Positions 28,949 to 42,419 are shown, numbered from the stretch's first letter. The stretch: DNA of 64,000 nt from Baylisascaris procyonis (GCA_037389465.1 JAZARR010000214.1:7169001-7233000), one strand, 5' to 3'. Notes: generated from the sequence alone by a model not told the origin. Made by a program: numbers and translations.

Positions 28949-31900
28949 ATGGGCTTCTGGGATGAAAGCTTTTGGTTGCCAGAGAATGTCTCGTGGGATG
29001 ACCTCAAATCGAATGCAACAGTACTTTATCCAGACGTATACGATCTCCTTTCAACTATCAAGTAGGTCTTCTCTTCTTTTTCATTTATCTTAGAATATAT
29101 ATTTTTGATTAGAATATAGCCCCTTCCTTTCAATTCCTAAAACCGATGCGGATATATCGCAGAATTACCATAAGAAAATATTACTGCTAAATGGCATGGA
29201 ACGATATGGTCAATGCTGATGTTTTTATTACTAACCTTCGATTTCGTAAATATATGTACGTCTTTAATGCAACTTATCTTCAAGAAAAAAAACGAAAGGC
29301 GAGAAATAGCCCAATAAAATGGCGATAATCTATTTTTTGAGTAAAAGAGCGCAAATTTCCATAAATATAATTTATCTTATAAATAAAAATCCTTTTGTGA
29401 TATATCAGAAGCCTGGGGCATCGTATCTACTCACTTTTTGATTGGCATTCGTAAGTGTGTTGCATTCGATGTTTTTTAAACTACCCCTAACCACTATCAA
29501 CCGTAAATTTTCATTTTCATATGTGGCTTCGTTACAGCGGATCATCGTTATACCATAGCGTAATGCTTGCCATTTCTCCTATAGCGGTATTTCTAACAAG
29601 AATGGGTGTGAATATGCTTTAGGACAAGTATTTATTATAGATATGGTGGGCTGATGTTATTAATACGAGTGCTGATCGAATGTTTCATTTTTCTACCGAT
29701 TGGTCATGCCTTCGGCTATATCGATGCACCTCAAGGAATATCAAATCGGATCATCGCTCATTTGAAATTTGGATTCGCTGGGAAGAGCAAATTTAAACGA
29801 GTTGCCGAAACTGCATGGCGTTTTACGTTTTACGTTTTCGCTTGGTTTTTCGGTATTTTTTTTTTTTGCTCTTATTTTTCGATCTTTCGACAATTCGCCA
29901 TAAATTATGCATGTACAAAAAGTTGTCACCGTATTGATATCATCGTTTGTTTCATTTTTTAATTTCTAACGTGCAGTTTTTCGCTATTCTTAATTAGGCG
30001 TTTATACAGTTCTAGAGTATCATAAAATCAGGTATGGCAAAGAGTTGTTTCCTCTGTTTCGACCAGAGTCGCAGTAATCAACAAGGGTTTGCAAAATATG
30101 ACACATTTTAAGTTTGAATGTACTTTTATTGGTAACATGATTTAGATATACCAATCAATATACTCAACGATCCATAACAATTTTTTGGAAGTATATCAAA
30201 TTTTATCGTCAAATCGGGATTGAGTGTTAAGTTTGAAGATTATTTCAGGCTTATCAGTGATGTGGAATGAACCACAGTTGAGAGACGTGACGGAATGCTG
30301 GCGCAATTGGCCGCATCATCCAATTTCTATAGGCGTCTGGTGGTACTATGTGATTGAGACCTCATTCTACTGGGCTCTTCTCTTCAGGTTTACTTCCACC
30401 TTTACTATGTTTTTTTTCCATTTATTTATACTACTTAAGAAAAGCATATCGATGGTGTGCGAAGAAATAAAATCGCATTAGAAAAATATGGTAGAGAGAG
30501 ATTAGATTCTTTTGAGGACAATGCTTACGGGTGGAATATAAATAGTAGAAGTGCTTGAGTTACGGATGCATTTGTGTAATTTGTAAGTGGGACTGTATTT
30601 CGAGTTATACGATAGCTTGTGATTAATAGGGATGAATTGAAACTTTTATAATTCTAAGATGAAGCAGTTATGTAACTGAATGAAAATACACTCAAATAGA
30701 ATACGATGGAAGCGTGTACCTGCATCGTAGCAAGCGGTAACGATATGAAGCTTTGAAATAACCTATCACGCCTTCTCCCTTTCCTCGCCCTTCCCCTTCC
30801 CTTTCCTTCCCCCCCCCCCCTCCCAAGGGAGGTACTTGAGTGATTCGAGGGATGCTGCTATCTGTTTAGCGCTTTCGGATCAAGTTTATTTTGACACCCA
30901 ATGCCAGAAGCTTTTAATCCCCACCGAATCCTTCTTTTTGAAAATAGTTGTCCCCATAGTGATGCAACTTAGAGATATCCAGACGTATTTCACCTAACTG
31001 TCAGGGCGAATTTATACGTGGCATCGCTTGACAGACTTACCTTTCCGTTAGATGTCGCATTTACTCAGTTTTTTGTGGCATTTCTACCTACTCTTTTGCA
31101 GTTTCCTTCCCATCTTTATCCTCCCTTACTTCTCTATCAACGACAGTGTTCTGTCACTTCGTTCCTGTTTCCTCTTGCTGCGATATGTCTCTTTCAGCTC
31201 AATGGCTTTTGATATCCGACGTGCGGATTTCCTACAGATGACGTTGCATCATACTGTAACGCTTCTGTTACTGTATATGAGTTTCACAATGAATATGGTT
31301 AGAGTTGGTACACTTATATTGTTCAGCCACGATCTCGCTGATATATTCATGTAAGTTTCTTTAAGCTTATTTCTTTAAGCTTATTTTTAATGCTATTTTG
31401 AGGCTACAAATATTGCATTCGCAGATTTGTTATGCGCATTTTTTGAGGAATCAATCAATACACATGATTCACTCTTAAGAAATGCGTTTCTTTTCAATGA
31501 AGAAAGAATAAAAGAAACGGGAAAGATAAATATTTTTTCATAAAATATTACATCGACGAAATGTAAGAGAAAAAGGTTGATATTAGAGGAGGGTCAAAAC
31601 GGAGTTTAACTTGGCGTAATCTATTTTAAATTGGGATAATGCTCGTGCGTCGGTGCGCAGACTACTCTGGATGTTTGGGATCTTTGTCCGAGTACGTAGG
31701 TCTTTCTTGGTATTAAGTGAACTGTGACTCATCCCTAGGCAGGTAGAAGTTTCTGAATGCTAAGTGGAGTGAGACTCATGTTCAAGTACATAGATATTTC
31801 CGAATGTTATGATAGAGTAGAATCAAAGCTGAGGTACGGAGAACTATTTAGGTGCTGCATGGAGTGGATACCATACCTATAGACGTGGACCTTTTTTAAT

Positions 31901-33758
31901 ACTAAAAGTGGGATAAGGTTTATGATCAGGTACACAGATCTCTCTTCATTTGGCATCAAAAATCAGCAGATCAGGTATACAGAAAATCCATCCTGTTAGC
32001 AAGCCAATTCGATTGCGTCGTGCCATCGTTTTCCTTTTGCATATAACATTCACTAACTCTAAACCAAATTGAAGAGCATTATCCACAAAGGTGCATTTAA
32101 TTATTCATATACAGAATAATCGTTCAAAAAAAACGTTACTCGCAAATTTTTCTTCAATGTTTCAGCTCTGCTTCCTTCATCATCAGGATCATAAATAAAA
32201 ATATCTACGCATTGAAAAGACGCATGAAGATCATTTGAAATCAGCCAATTTTTTATGATTAGACTGAAGCATTGAAGCATATCGATATGTTTTACCACTA
32301 TCACTTACATGAATTTTATTTCTCAATTATCCACTACCTTAGATGAATTTAAAAGATAAGTTTGGGGAGAAGTTATTTCATCTATATTGATTTACATATC
32401 GCATAGAAATGACATCTTTTTGAATAAAATAATTAGCAGTGCTAACTTTTTTTAAGTTAATTTTTTGCCTTCTTATTATTGTTTTTTTTTTCAACTTTTA
32501 TTTCCTCTCAGTCTTTATTTTTTAATATTTAAAGATAAAAATAAGTAAACAACTTTGTTGTGATATGTAGTTAAGCTTTCAATGAGATGATTCGAGTTTC
32601 CATACATTCTTGAAGATAGAAATTTTTATAGTAGTCATTCAAAGAGGGAGGGGGCACCAAAGTATATTGGAGGCATAAAAATGTCTCAGAATATCTCAAA
32701 ACATTAAATAGAAGCTGATCTTTTCTCATTCTTTGATAGTTGCCCTATGTTTAGATAAAACATCGATGTTAATGGGATATGTTAGTTGTTTCTAGTAGTA
32801 CTTGTTGATTAGCACATGTAAATATTTGTATATTGGGATATTATTGTTGAGGGATGTTTCAGTGAATTGGGCAAATTGTTTCGTTATGCAAATTGGCAAA
32901 TACCATTAATGGTATTATTCGTTGTATTTCTAATTTTATGGACACTCACAAGACTTATTTATTTCCCTTTTTGGATTATTTCCTCAGTGTTATTCGATGC
33001 TCCTTCGCTTATACAGGTTTGTTTGTTTTATTTTTAGCTGAATAATCTTTGGGAATAGCTGTGACGTAGTGATTGATTGTTTGTTCTTTCTTTTTTCATT
33101 TGTAAAGGTCGTTAATATGACCACTTGTTCATTACTAAACACAAAGTTTTTAATAACAGATAGAGGTAGCAAAAAAAATTTTTTGATGCCCATTTTACGT
33201 TCGGAAGGACGCTTTGCATAGTGAAAATGATAGTATCATTGAGTTGATAAGGTTAGGTGAATCAAACAAGACTACCTAAATAGCAAGACATTTATTTGGC
33301 ATTTTTACGTATTAGGAGTGAATCTTCTTGGACAATCCGCCGAATTAGTTAACATGTTGTCCGTTGTGGTCATCTTCTCGCCTTCGGCCAAAAATCTATA
33401 AAGTAGTGGTCAGATTTTGGAAGCGGTACGACTTCCTGAGTGTGGTGCAGCTGAGGTGATTCATATAACGTTTTTAAAAAGGTAGCGAAACAAATATTAA
33501 AGAGCGCTTGTTCAGAGTAACTACCGTTGGGAGAATCTACTACAAAGGCCAATAGTACCACGAATTTTGGTGGCAATGTTGCTTTGCCTTCTTTTGCTGC
33601 ATATTTTCTGGACATACCTCATCGTTATGGTAGCGGTGAATTCGGTAAGTGGTGGTGAATTAGACGATATTCGTGAAGGAGATGAAACCAGTGATGAAGA
33701 AGTAAAGAAAACAACAAGTAATAATGTGAAGCGAGGCGATCAAAAGAAAACACAATGA
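28949..33758 (+). CDS. Ceramide synthase (LAG1/TLC family), six exons
   Basis: Exons are 28949-29061, 29641-29852, 30249-30387, 31198-31350, 32863-33016 and 33516-33758. They join in frame to 1,014 nt (337 residues). All introns are GT-AG and most acceptors end TTTCAG. The enzyme N-acylates sphingoid bases to (dihydro)ceramide in the ER membrane. The N-terminus (MGFWDESFWLPENVSW) is lumenal-type, followed by a membrane segment near residues 40-60. The TLC domain starts near KRVAETAWRFTFYV. The LAG1 motif lies at 171-207: His172-His173, then SFTMNMVRVG, then His199-Asp200 and Glu207; these His residues are essential in the family. Conserved QCW-like (TECWRNWP) and SFYWALLF blocks precede it. 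The stretch between the first membrane segment and the TLC domain is too short for the Hox-like domain of some animal paralogues. The C-terminus is acidic (LDDIREGDETSDEE) and ends KKTQ, a dilysine-type ER retrieval signal. It matches nematode HYL/LAGR-type enzymes; which paralogue is not determined. Confidence 0.94.
31640..31990. repeat. Decayed 47-bp minisatellite in ceramide synthase intron 4
   Basis: Units of 47-48 bp begin at 31686, 31733, 31780, 31827, 31875 and 31922, with a partial one at 31970 and a weak one before 31686. Each contains a CAGGTACGTAGATCTTTC-like start and, about 25 bp on, AAGTGGAGTGAGACTCAT-like sequence. Copies differ at many positions but keep their length. Confidence 0.75.
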
Positions 33759-33895
33759 CCATTGCTGAATGCTGAATGTTAAATTTGCATCGATTGCAAT
33801 TGCCCGAAACATTACTGTCTTTCGTGGTATTTATTTCCCGCAGAGAGTCAAAAAATACTTACCTGCAAAGGTGGGAGGCTAGTTATTTCCTCTTT

Positions 33896-33901
33896 AATAA
33901 A
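33896..33901 (+). terminator. Possible polyadenylation signal of ceramide synthase
   Basis: AATAAA lies 137 bp after the stop codon at 33756-33758, a reasonable 3'UTR length. Confidence 0.5.
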
Positions 33902-36234
33902 GGTATCATATAGAGGATTGGATGGGGATGATTCGGGTCACGCACATTGGCGTGGTTTCTTTTATTGCCAAGGCCACTATCCACTACCTTTGGCTACAAT
34001 TTACGGTCCTCTATTCCTGATCACCGACTAAGCACTTCGAATAGGGAAGATGACGAAGATGCCCTAAGTCTAAATTCTTTTGGGCGTTTTTTCTACGAAC
34101 TTTTTTCTGAATTTATGAACGTTTTCTCCTACTCATTCGGTGTTTGATTATAATTTCTCAGATAGTTTGAAACTGTGACTGATGCTCTATTAATTGAGCG
34201 GAATTCAAAGGGAGTTTGCCAACGTGTAATTTGAATAAGGAAATTTTTGACTGCATAAAAAATTTCCATATGGGAACCATTGATTTTTGGCTAATATAGC
34301 GGGGGATGAATCGTTAGAATTGCAACTGTGTTTACGAATAGGATATATCCAATAGGTTTGTTAAAGGGGCAATTTTATCGAAGTATCACAACCGTAATTC
34401 GCCAACTTCAATCGTTTCGATCTGAGACTTTATATCTTGATGAGTAAACTGTGCACAAAATTTTGGTTGTTTAGGGGGAAGAAGAGGGGGAAGTATTTGA
34501 CGAATTCGAAGTATGCCTTTAGATTGGTGGGAGAGGGGGGGGGGGGGGGAGGGAGGTGAAAACGGAAGGATTTTCGAGTCTACCGGTATGAAACGAACAA
34601 AAAATTGTCTCCTCGTTTGGTAATTTTGATGCATCTTAAAATTAGCGAAGTAATTACAAAGGGAAACATACTCTTCCCTTAAAACACCTCAAAATAGCCT
34701 TCATTATTTCAAACAAAATATGTGTTTAGCAAATAAACAATGATCCATTGAGTTCCCTGCACTTTCTAAAAGGGAATGTCTTCCCGGAAGGGAAATTCAG
34801 AAGGGGGGGATAGTTATGGGAGATGAAAAGAATTGAAGAAAGAAGTGAATAGCATTACTATGAGCGTATTGATTTTTGAATAGGAATGCAGTGACGACTG
34901 TAAATCTGCCATCAGATATATTTTACAATCAAATAGTCTATAAATTCCCGTCCTATTCGCCGTAAAATTCATATTTTTAATATTTAAATTTATTCATTTT
35001 GAACGTTTTACCATGTGCTTTTTTAATTATCGATATTTCATTCATAATCGGTTTTCTTCTTTGCTATTTCATTCCATATGATGGCAATTAATTGTTAAAT
35101 GTGCGGCACTAATATTGATTGTTTTCATTGAGGGTAATGTTTCTTTAGTATAATGAGTTGCTGATTCCTTGTACGAAGACCTATGTGCTTTGTAGAGGTT
35201 TGTTTTACCTATGACTAGCCCTTTTTTGCTCTCATTCTCTCCGCTATCCTTTTTAGAATCCGATTCCGCCAATTTCCTTTCTTTGCTTGACCACCTTCAT
35301 CCATCCTTTCCTATTCCATGAGATGGGACATTTGCGCCGAAATGAGAAAATATGTGAGGGAGAAAAATATTGCAAAGCATTGAGCCAACAGTATGATTTT
35401 AGAAATTATGCATCCAGTTCTAAAATATGATTTTTAAGAAACATTTCTGGGACTATTTGGTAACAATTTTTAAAACTTGGGTAACGTCTAACTATACGAA
35501 CTTACCGAAAAATATTTTCTAGCAGATCGACGTGGCGGGTAAAACTTTGACTCCTTGGCACATCCTCAGAAGACTATTAGGAGGATTGGCACAGAAACCT
35601 AGTTGGGGAGGGGGAAGGAGGGGTGAGGAAAAGAAGGGGAGGAGAAAGGAAGGAAGGGAGGATGTTCAGTGTGTGTTTATTGGCCAATGATATTTGCTGT
35701 ACGTCGTTTTTGTTGTTGTGTTATTGTTGCTTATGTTTCATATTTTTCTGTCACAAATCTTCATTGCATTTCGTATTATTTAATCGCTTCGTTATTATAG
35801 GTTTGCTTTTTTTAGCAATTTTTAGAAAATGTCTAAGGAAACTTTGTGATTCTAGATTTTTTTATTGTAGCCAGAAGGATGGCGAAGTCAGGACAGGGAG
35901 GGGGGAGAGGGGGAGCGGAGATGGGATTGGATTAGAGGGGAGCTGAGAGACGGAGTTAGAATAAGCTGTAGTTCAAGATTGCCGGCGTGAAGTTCAAAAG
36001 TATAGCATCTCGTGTAGCGACTAATATTTAGATCCGAGTTTCGCAAATAAATCCAAGTCTTATCAAATTTGATGAATTGTAGGCTATTTCATCAAAACTT
36101 CAATGCCATCCATTATACGCAAATGTCCTCTTTCAATAGAAAAAATGCAAAAATTAGTTACTACTAAAAAGGGGCTTAGTCACTAATTGCTATCATAAAA
36201 TACTCCAGGTGGGAAGTTAGGCTGTGATGAAGAA
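33902..36234. other. Intergenic DNA with G-rich tracts, no gene recognised
   Basis: There is a G tract near 34530-34550 and purine-rich runs at about 35606-35662 and 35890-35945. A frame at 33947-34147, with DDEDALSLNSFGRFFYELF near its end, lies just after ceramide synthase and could be an alternative last exon, but no splice link was found. Confidence 0.4.
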
Positions 36235-36717
36235 AACGATGTCACCCTGGCTGCGAACCGCGAACGGAGCTGAACCCGTTCCCCACATTGCGTACGCACC
36301 ATACCGTATGCTGCACCCTGTTGGCGAGTACTAATGCTCATCACAGGAACCCGAAAACTTGTGATGGAAACGTGCAAGTTTTTCCAGTCATTCAACTCCG
36401 AATGTCAAAATATGTCCCGTGCAAACTTTCAGCTTGATTGAAGGAAGGAAAGGTCCCATCTCTGCAAAGATTGCAGAGGACGATGGCCCATCCAGCAAGT
36501 GCACTTCCCCTTCTTCAATTGAGCTGAAATCTTGCATGGGAATATTATTTGAAATTCTGAGCTGAATGGTGGAAAGACCAGGTTTCTGTCAGAGGTATTC
36601 TGGTTTCTGTGATGGGCATTAGTACTCGCTTGCGCAATGCAGAGTACGGTAGTGGTGCGTACGGAATGTGGAGGACTTATTCAGCTCCGTTCGCGGTTCG
36701 CAACCGGGGTGTCGTTG
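36235..36717. mobile_element. Imperfect palindrome of about 480 bp (foldback element)
   Basis: The left arm 36235-36459 and right arm 36479-36717 are reverse complements over almost their whole length with substitutions and small indels. The best matched part is TGCGAACCGCGAACGGAGCT (left) against its complement near 36682-36701; GCGAGTACTAATGC is shared next. They meet at a tight central hairpin, CTCTGCAAAGATTGCAGAG (36460-36478). The element is visibly richer in GC than its flanks. Each arm gives a short ORF, but these are the same sequence read outward. It fits a foldback or MITE-like DNA element without its own transposase, or a hairpin-RNA locus. No target-site duplication was confirmed. 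Confidence 0.85.
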
Positions 36718-37953
36718 TTCTATGCAAGAGTGGCGGGAAATCAAAACTTTAGTGATTAAAAAACCACGTGATAAGTTTTATGCATTTGTGAATTGGAACC
36801 TTAGTAAAAGCTCCGAGATTTCATCGAGGAATGCGCTAAATGAATTCTAGCCACAAAATTATAGCAGTTTCCTAAATGTGTTATTTTTTTTTCATGAATC
36901 ATTTTTGTATTTCGCATATTTTCTATCGAAATTTGATTCTAAACGCTTGGTTTGTTATATGGTTTAATTGTGAATGTTATTGTTAATTGCAGTATTATTC
37001 AGTATATGCCAATGTTGCAAATTATCAAACTTTTCGCATATTGTTTATGATTGTTGTATAATCCAGATGGGCGTGTTGGTAACAATTCTATTGTATAGGA
37101 TGTAATGGTCAGCAGCAATGGTCACTCGGTATATTAGGTCCTTGTTTTGATATCCGAATTTTCGACATGATCATTTCAGTATTTCGACTAATACGTAAAG
37201 AGCGTCTAAGGAATTGTGTACTTTTGCTAGCTTTAAAAGCTCGTTTATTACTTGACTACCGAGTTATTGTATAGTTTGTTAAATCATGCTCAATTAGAAA
37301 GAGTGACAGCTAGCTGGTGGTAACCCGTTCCATAAGTTTCACTTGTTGTTTAAACCTATCCTCCCACTATGATTATAGAGCGTCGCTTAACGGTTGAAGT
37401 AGGTACATAGGAATGCATATTTTTTCGTTGTTCTTCCTCCTTTTCCTATTATTTCCTCCCCATTCCTTCACTCACTCTGTCTCTGTAAGTTACCTCTTTA
37501 GATGCTTGCAGTGGTATCCTTAATTTTTTAAAGTTGATAATTTATTGGCACTTCAAACGTTTAAAATTTAATAGTGCGAATGTGGGGGTGTTTAGAAAAG
37601 GAGACGAGGGACAAAGGATCCTTGATTTCTTCACTCATTCCTAGAAATTTCTTCACTGGCTCAAAAAGGGGCTGATCTAAATGATAGCCAAGTAGGAATG
37701 ATCTTCATTTTGGAGGTGGGAGGTGGGGGTGCGGGTTATCTATTTACCCACAGGCCATATTGCTTATTAAAATATGCTCAGATTTATAAGTATCTCTTAT
37801 GCTTCGTTGTGTTGTTAATAAAATATTTCCTCATGAGTTGCAATATGCATGCGTGAAGACTGTTTATTGGGGTGAGGCTGAGCAATTCACAGAATCGAAA
37901 CCGAATGGGCTTCTCGGACATTCTATAACCTCCTAATAATCTCTCAAATTTTC
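36718..37953. other. No gene recognised
   Basis: AT-rich unique-looking sequence. It may include the decayed 5' part of the reverse-transcriptase relic that follows, but no readable domain was found. Confidence 0.4.
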
Positions 37954-38067
37954 AGATTTAGTAAACTATGCTCACTTAAGGCGGATTTCATTAATAAATG
38001 TAAAGGACTGCTTAAAAACTTTAAGGACAAAGGTCTTAATCCTACCCTAGTAGAAAAATATTTGTAA
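37954..38067 (+). pseudogene. Reverse-transcriptase relic, region after the palm domain
   Basis: A 37-codon segment reads FSKLCSLKADFINKCKGLL, then FKDKGLNPTLVEKYL, and a stop. Many retroelement reverse transcriptases have such a Cys/Lys-rich helical region (F..KC..L...F...GLN) after the catalytic palm. The same shared tail follows 200 bp on (38268-38829) as follows the palm fragment at 48.8 kb, which supports one element family. The frame is closed on both sides, so it is not functional. Confidence 0.5.
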
Positions 38068-38267
38068 AGAGCTTTAATTATCAAACTAGAATTAATTGTA
38101 AGTTCGTCTATCCTTATAGACAGGTTATCAAAAGTTTGATTAACGAAATCATTCACGGACTTTAGTTTCTTAGCTTATTAGCCATTCGTATGGCAAAAAT
38201 CCTTTTCGTCTGTATAATATTAGAATTCAGTTGTATAAAGGAGTTATTTCTATAGGTTTAGCATTAT

Positions 38268-38829
38268 AAATATTGCTCTACTTGTGTTGCCACTTCATAG
38301 TATGATCGTTTTGACCATGTTTACTAAGGTTTATTGATTATCGGTCTTCAAGACTGTATTTCACAAAGGAGCATTTGTCTACGAAACATAATATTATGGT
38401 ACCCTATGTATTCTGTAGTCCATCTTCCACCCATGTATTTGTTTTACTTGTAACGGAACTTCACCTTCTGTATTACTACTAGTATTCTCTTCTAGTATTT
38501 TATATTAGTATTTTGTATTGAGAATGTCTTAGTGAACTTCAAATGCTATTCATATTGCTTTGATACGTGTAGTACTAATACAGATCAAATAAATATTGCC
38601 CTACGTATGACCACTGTTGGCGCGAAGCCGTCAACATCTGCCCTCAGGGTTATCGATAATCAGTCATCATCGCTTGTGCATATGGTTACACTTCTTTCGA
38701 CATGGTTCAGTGTATACTAATGTTAACTCGGCGTGCGCTCTGTAATTCCCGTTTTTTATTTGTTCACATAAACGTTTCTTTTCTATTCTTTTTGCTTTTT
38801 TCTACTTTTAGTTAGGCTGTTTATATAGC
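38268..38829. repeat. Dispersed repeat, copy 1 (retroelement tail)
   Basis: This matches 49134-49681 in the same orientation with high similarity; long runs are identical, and there is one larger indel near 38346-38390. The shared part contains a 62-codon ORF in each copy (38532-38720 and 49382-49570) with a few replacements. The ORF may be part of the element or chance. It follows a reverse-transcriptase relic in both places. Confidence 0.93.
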
Positions 38830-38860
38830 TTCTCATACTGACAGGACTATACTTTTCGTT

Positions 38861-38864
<4 letters not shown>

Positions 38865-38924
<60 letters not shown>

Positions 38925-38932
38925 AGATATAT
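38865..38932. repeat. (TA)n microsatellite with TATG variants
   Basis: TA units are interrupted by TGTATATG and TAGA. The tract lies just after the end of dispersed repeat copy 1. Confidence 0.97.
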
Positions 38933-41900
38933 GCATGACAAAGTGAAACCCATATTCATGAATCAGTTCACTCCATTTTAGTTCATTTCAACATGTCGGG
39001 AGTAGAGGACCTGAAATCGAACGGGGAGGGTTGTTATTAGGGTTTTATTAGTGCTTTCTTTCTTGTTATCCAGTGTTCTACGGATGCTTTCTTCTCAGCA
39101 GTCAGTCTACGAGCGGGAAGATGTTAAAAGCGAACTGTGGGAGGAGGATAGCCCTGATTACACATTCCAAAGGAATCATCTATCGTTTAGTTGCGCAAAT
39201 ATTTGAGCTCAGCGAATTCGCATATAGTATACTGTAATGCTGCACAATAGGCTTAATTTTTTCGCTGTATTCACTAGGCGCTCTTTGCAGCTTGTTCATT
39301 AAAACTTATGCCACCGATGAAATTAGTTTTGTGCTGCGCATGACGAAAGCAACGAACAGCCCTCCTTTTGCTTGAATGTTGGCTGGCACTCTCATTGATG
39401 AAAGAGAGAGAGAAACTGAAGGATAGAGCCATGGCTGTGCTTCTAGCCGCCGGCACTCGTACTCCTCCCTTAGTGTGTTGCGTTAACGCCAACTCGCTGC
39501 CTATTTTCTAGCGCTCATTGATCGATTACCACTAAGAGCATGTCAGTGGATCTCCAACCCACTTGTTCCCTTCCCTCCACCCGTCCCCCTTCCACCACTT
39601 CGGCGTGTTCCCCTTTCCATATAACCAGCTATCTTAATACTATTCAGCTAACTATCATCTGAGTAAGCGTTACGCTATAATTGAGAAGATGAATAGAATC
39701 GAAACTGCCAACTATACTTTATTCATGCGTAATTCTTCCTTCTTGTAATTAGCTTCTATTTCAATGTTGCACCAATTGCAGTACAATGCAAACTATGCAA
39801 GAAAATCTTTTAGTAGCCTTTATATAAAAAAAATTTTTTTTCCAATCATAAATTTTCTGCAATAGAGCCAACGAATATTGGTAATACAATAGATGAAATC
39901 ATTTTTTTGAAGCTTATGGATTTCTAGTGGATCTCGACGTGAATGCGGATATGCTTATAAAGGAAAATAAGCAACTCATTAAACACAATGAATCTATAGT
40001 ATGGTTTTGAGACGCTATAATACATCCAGTGTAGTATCTTCTTAGACATAATTTTTTTACACTAACCCATCTCACCTCTAAAAAGAATTTATAGATATTT
40101 GAAAGTGAGTGGGAAATTCCATGCATTTCAAATCGATTGGTTTTTTTTATTCGCCTGCATCGGTCAAGTTATAGAAAAGCGATTTCTTTATTAGGAGGAG
40201 GCTTATGCTAATGATCGGCTAATTTAATCTTTAACTTGTTGCCTTATTACCTTGCAATATCTTGCACATTTGTTATTTCTTATTAAGTTATTAAAGTGAT
40301 TGCTCATGTAGGCTTAATATAAAATCACCTATTGGTGGTTCATCTGCCGTGGTATACTTGCCAATTCGTTTATTGTAAATTGAATAGCAATGCTGAAATC
40401 AGCTATGAAAAAATTAATTATTTTTTAAGTTTCGAAATGCACTCATGCGGAATTATTTGAACAAATTGGCCAAATATTTGCACTTCTCTAAACGTTGCTG
40501 ACGTTATTAGTCTGAAGAAATAATTTAGTTTAATTATCCAAATATATTCAATATTCAAATTCAAATCAAAAATATTCAATTATTCAAAAGTATCATTTTT
40601 TCTATTTTAATCAATTTTTAGTGATAATTTTAGTCTTTCACTTTTCAATTCATCTCGAATTCATTGATTAAGATTGAAGTTAAGAGGCAGCTTATCTCGG
40701 AAATTTTATGAGGCGTATCCAATGATGTTACGCCCATCTTGCAGAGAGTATTTTTCGAACGTCCAATTGTAATAGTAAACAATTAGAGATCTCAATGCGT
40801 ATATAGCCCCAAAGAATCATAGCATAATGCATTATTGTTAGAAATTGCTATTAGAAAAATTCATCGATAAATTCTAAAGTGATTTGTAATTGTATTGTAA
40901 TGATTATTTTATAGTAGTCAATAGAATATCATATCGGCTATACTGTAAACTATACACTATAAACTGTACGGTTTCGTAGCATTTAGTAAATTCTCCATCG
41001 ACGCAAGAATGGAATGATAAAAATTTAGAAATGAAATGCTTGCTGAAATTTGTTGCAATTATAATTTCATTTAATGATTGGATTATCCTATCGAATTAAA
41101 CATCTGCCATAGATGGTAATCGGAAATTTCTGATTTTTGGGTCCTTTGCGCTTTTTGGCTTTCCGGTTTCCAGGCTCATTTCAACTCGTTCGCTTAATCG
41201 ATTGAACATTCCGGTTTCCGGATGTTTTGTCTTTTCTATTTTCCTGCAATTTTTGATGCGCATATTTTTAATTGAATTATGATGCGGTTGTTTATCTCAT
41301 CCCTCTTCATTGCTGATCTATAATCCTCAACGTTCTAATTCCCGCTCCCTTAAATGTCTATATCAGCATTATTTTATTTGCATTATTCTATCCGAAATAA
41401 TGAAATTAACTGTTCTTCTATTCGTTATTCGTCTTCTCTTTCTTATAGAAACAAGCTAGGAAGTAGGTTTCGCATATTTCATCGTCCATAAAAGCAATCC
41501 AATGTTTTCTCAATTCCAAACTTTAATAATTATCGGTCATATCGGTCAAAAGGAAAGTGATTTTTCTGGATCGAAGCCGAAGGGATCTAAGCTCAATACC
41601 TCTCAATTCTTTTTGCAGAGCCAATGCAATAAGCAATACGATTCTACAACGGGTTCTTGCAATTAAATTTTACTTGGCTAATATTAGATAAAATGAGTTT
41701 ATTTTCACTGGCCTTACCATATCCTCAAGAGTTAATGCAAGAAGTACGAAAGTTTTTAGATAGAATAACTCCGTTCTCTAAAATGTTCGCATCTAGTATA
41801 AAATTTTTTCGAAGCAGTTTGTCGGCGTTCAGCTATGCAGTTTTTTTTAATATTTATAAATCGAAAACGAGTAGAAGAACAGTCGGTTTATAACTGACAT

Positions 41901-42419
41901 TTTGTGCATGAAAGTTGACCATTCCCAATGAATTAAATCGAAATTGACTTGTGGATCTATCTGCGGCTCTATATTCGTAAAATTTGTCTCTCAGGTTCCA
42001 TAATATAACTTTCTTGCATTGAGAATCAAAATATTGGACAGCACTGGGCCATTACGTAATAGTTTTAATAATTTGTGTACGTATAAAAATTGAAAAGTGG
42101 AAGACACAAATACATAATCCCTAGAAATATAGCGGTAAGCTAGAAGATTGCAAGTCGTCATTGAAAATATGAGAAGAACTTTCTGAAGGAAGAAATGTAA
42201 TCGATCTTGATCTGCGATCACTGAGATCGATATAATAATCGAAAATTGAAGCCGGTAGTCACCGAGTGAAATTTGATGGCTATGTTCGTGGTCACCGAAA
42301 TCTATTCGTAGCCACCAAAAGCCGGCCGGTTGTCAACAAAATCGGTGGCTGTCAGTGTCAGTGGTTGCCGACTTCATGAAACGCCAACAGTGGCTGCTAG
42401 AATTCGGTGACCACCAAGG
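38933..42419. other. Intergenic DNA, no gene recognised
   Basis: A GC-richer patch occurs at about 39290-39610, ending in a C-rich tract, similar in character to that at 20.7 kb. A degenerate cluster of GGTGGTCACCGA-like words in both orientations lies at 42250-42420. An ATG frame of 66 codons at 41693-41893 has no recognisable domain. Confidence 0.4.

Noticed and set aside
35623..35946. 107-codon ORF starting MRKRRGGERKEG
   Set aside because: It is driven by a purine-rich tract at both ends and a poly-pyrimidine middle, without protein-like features.
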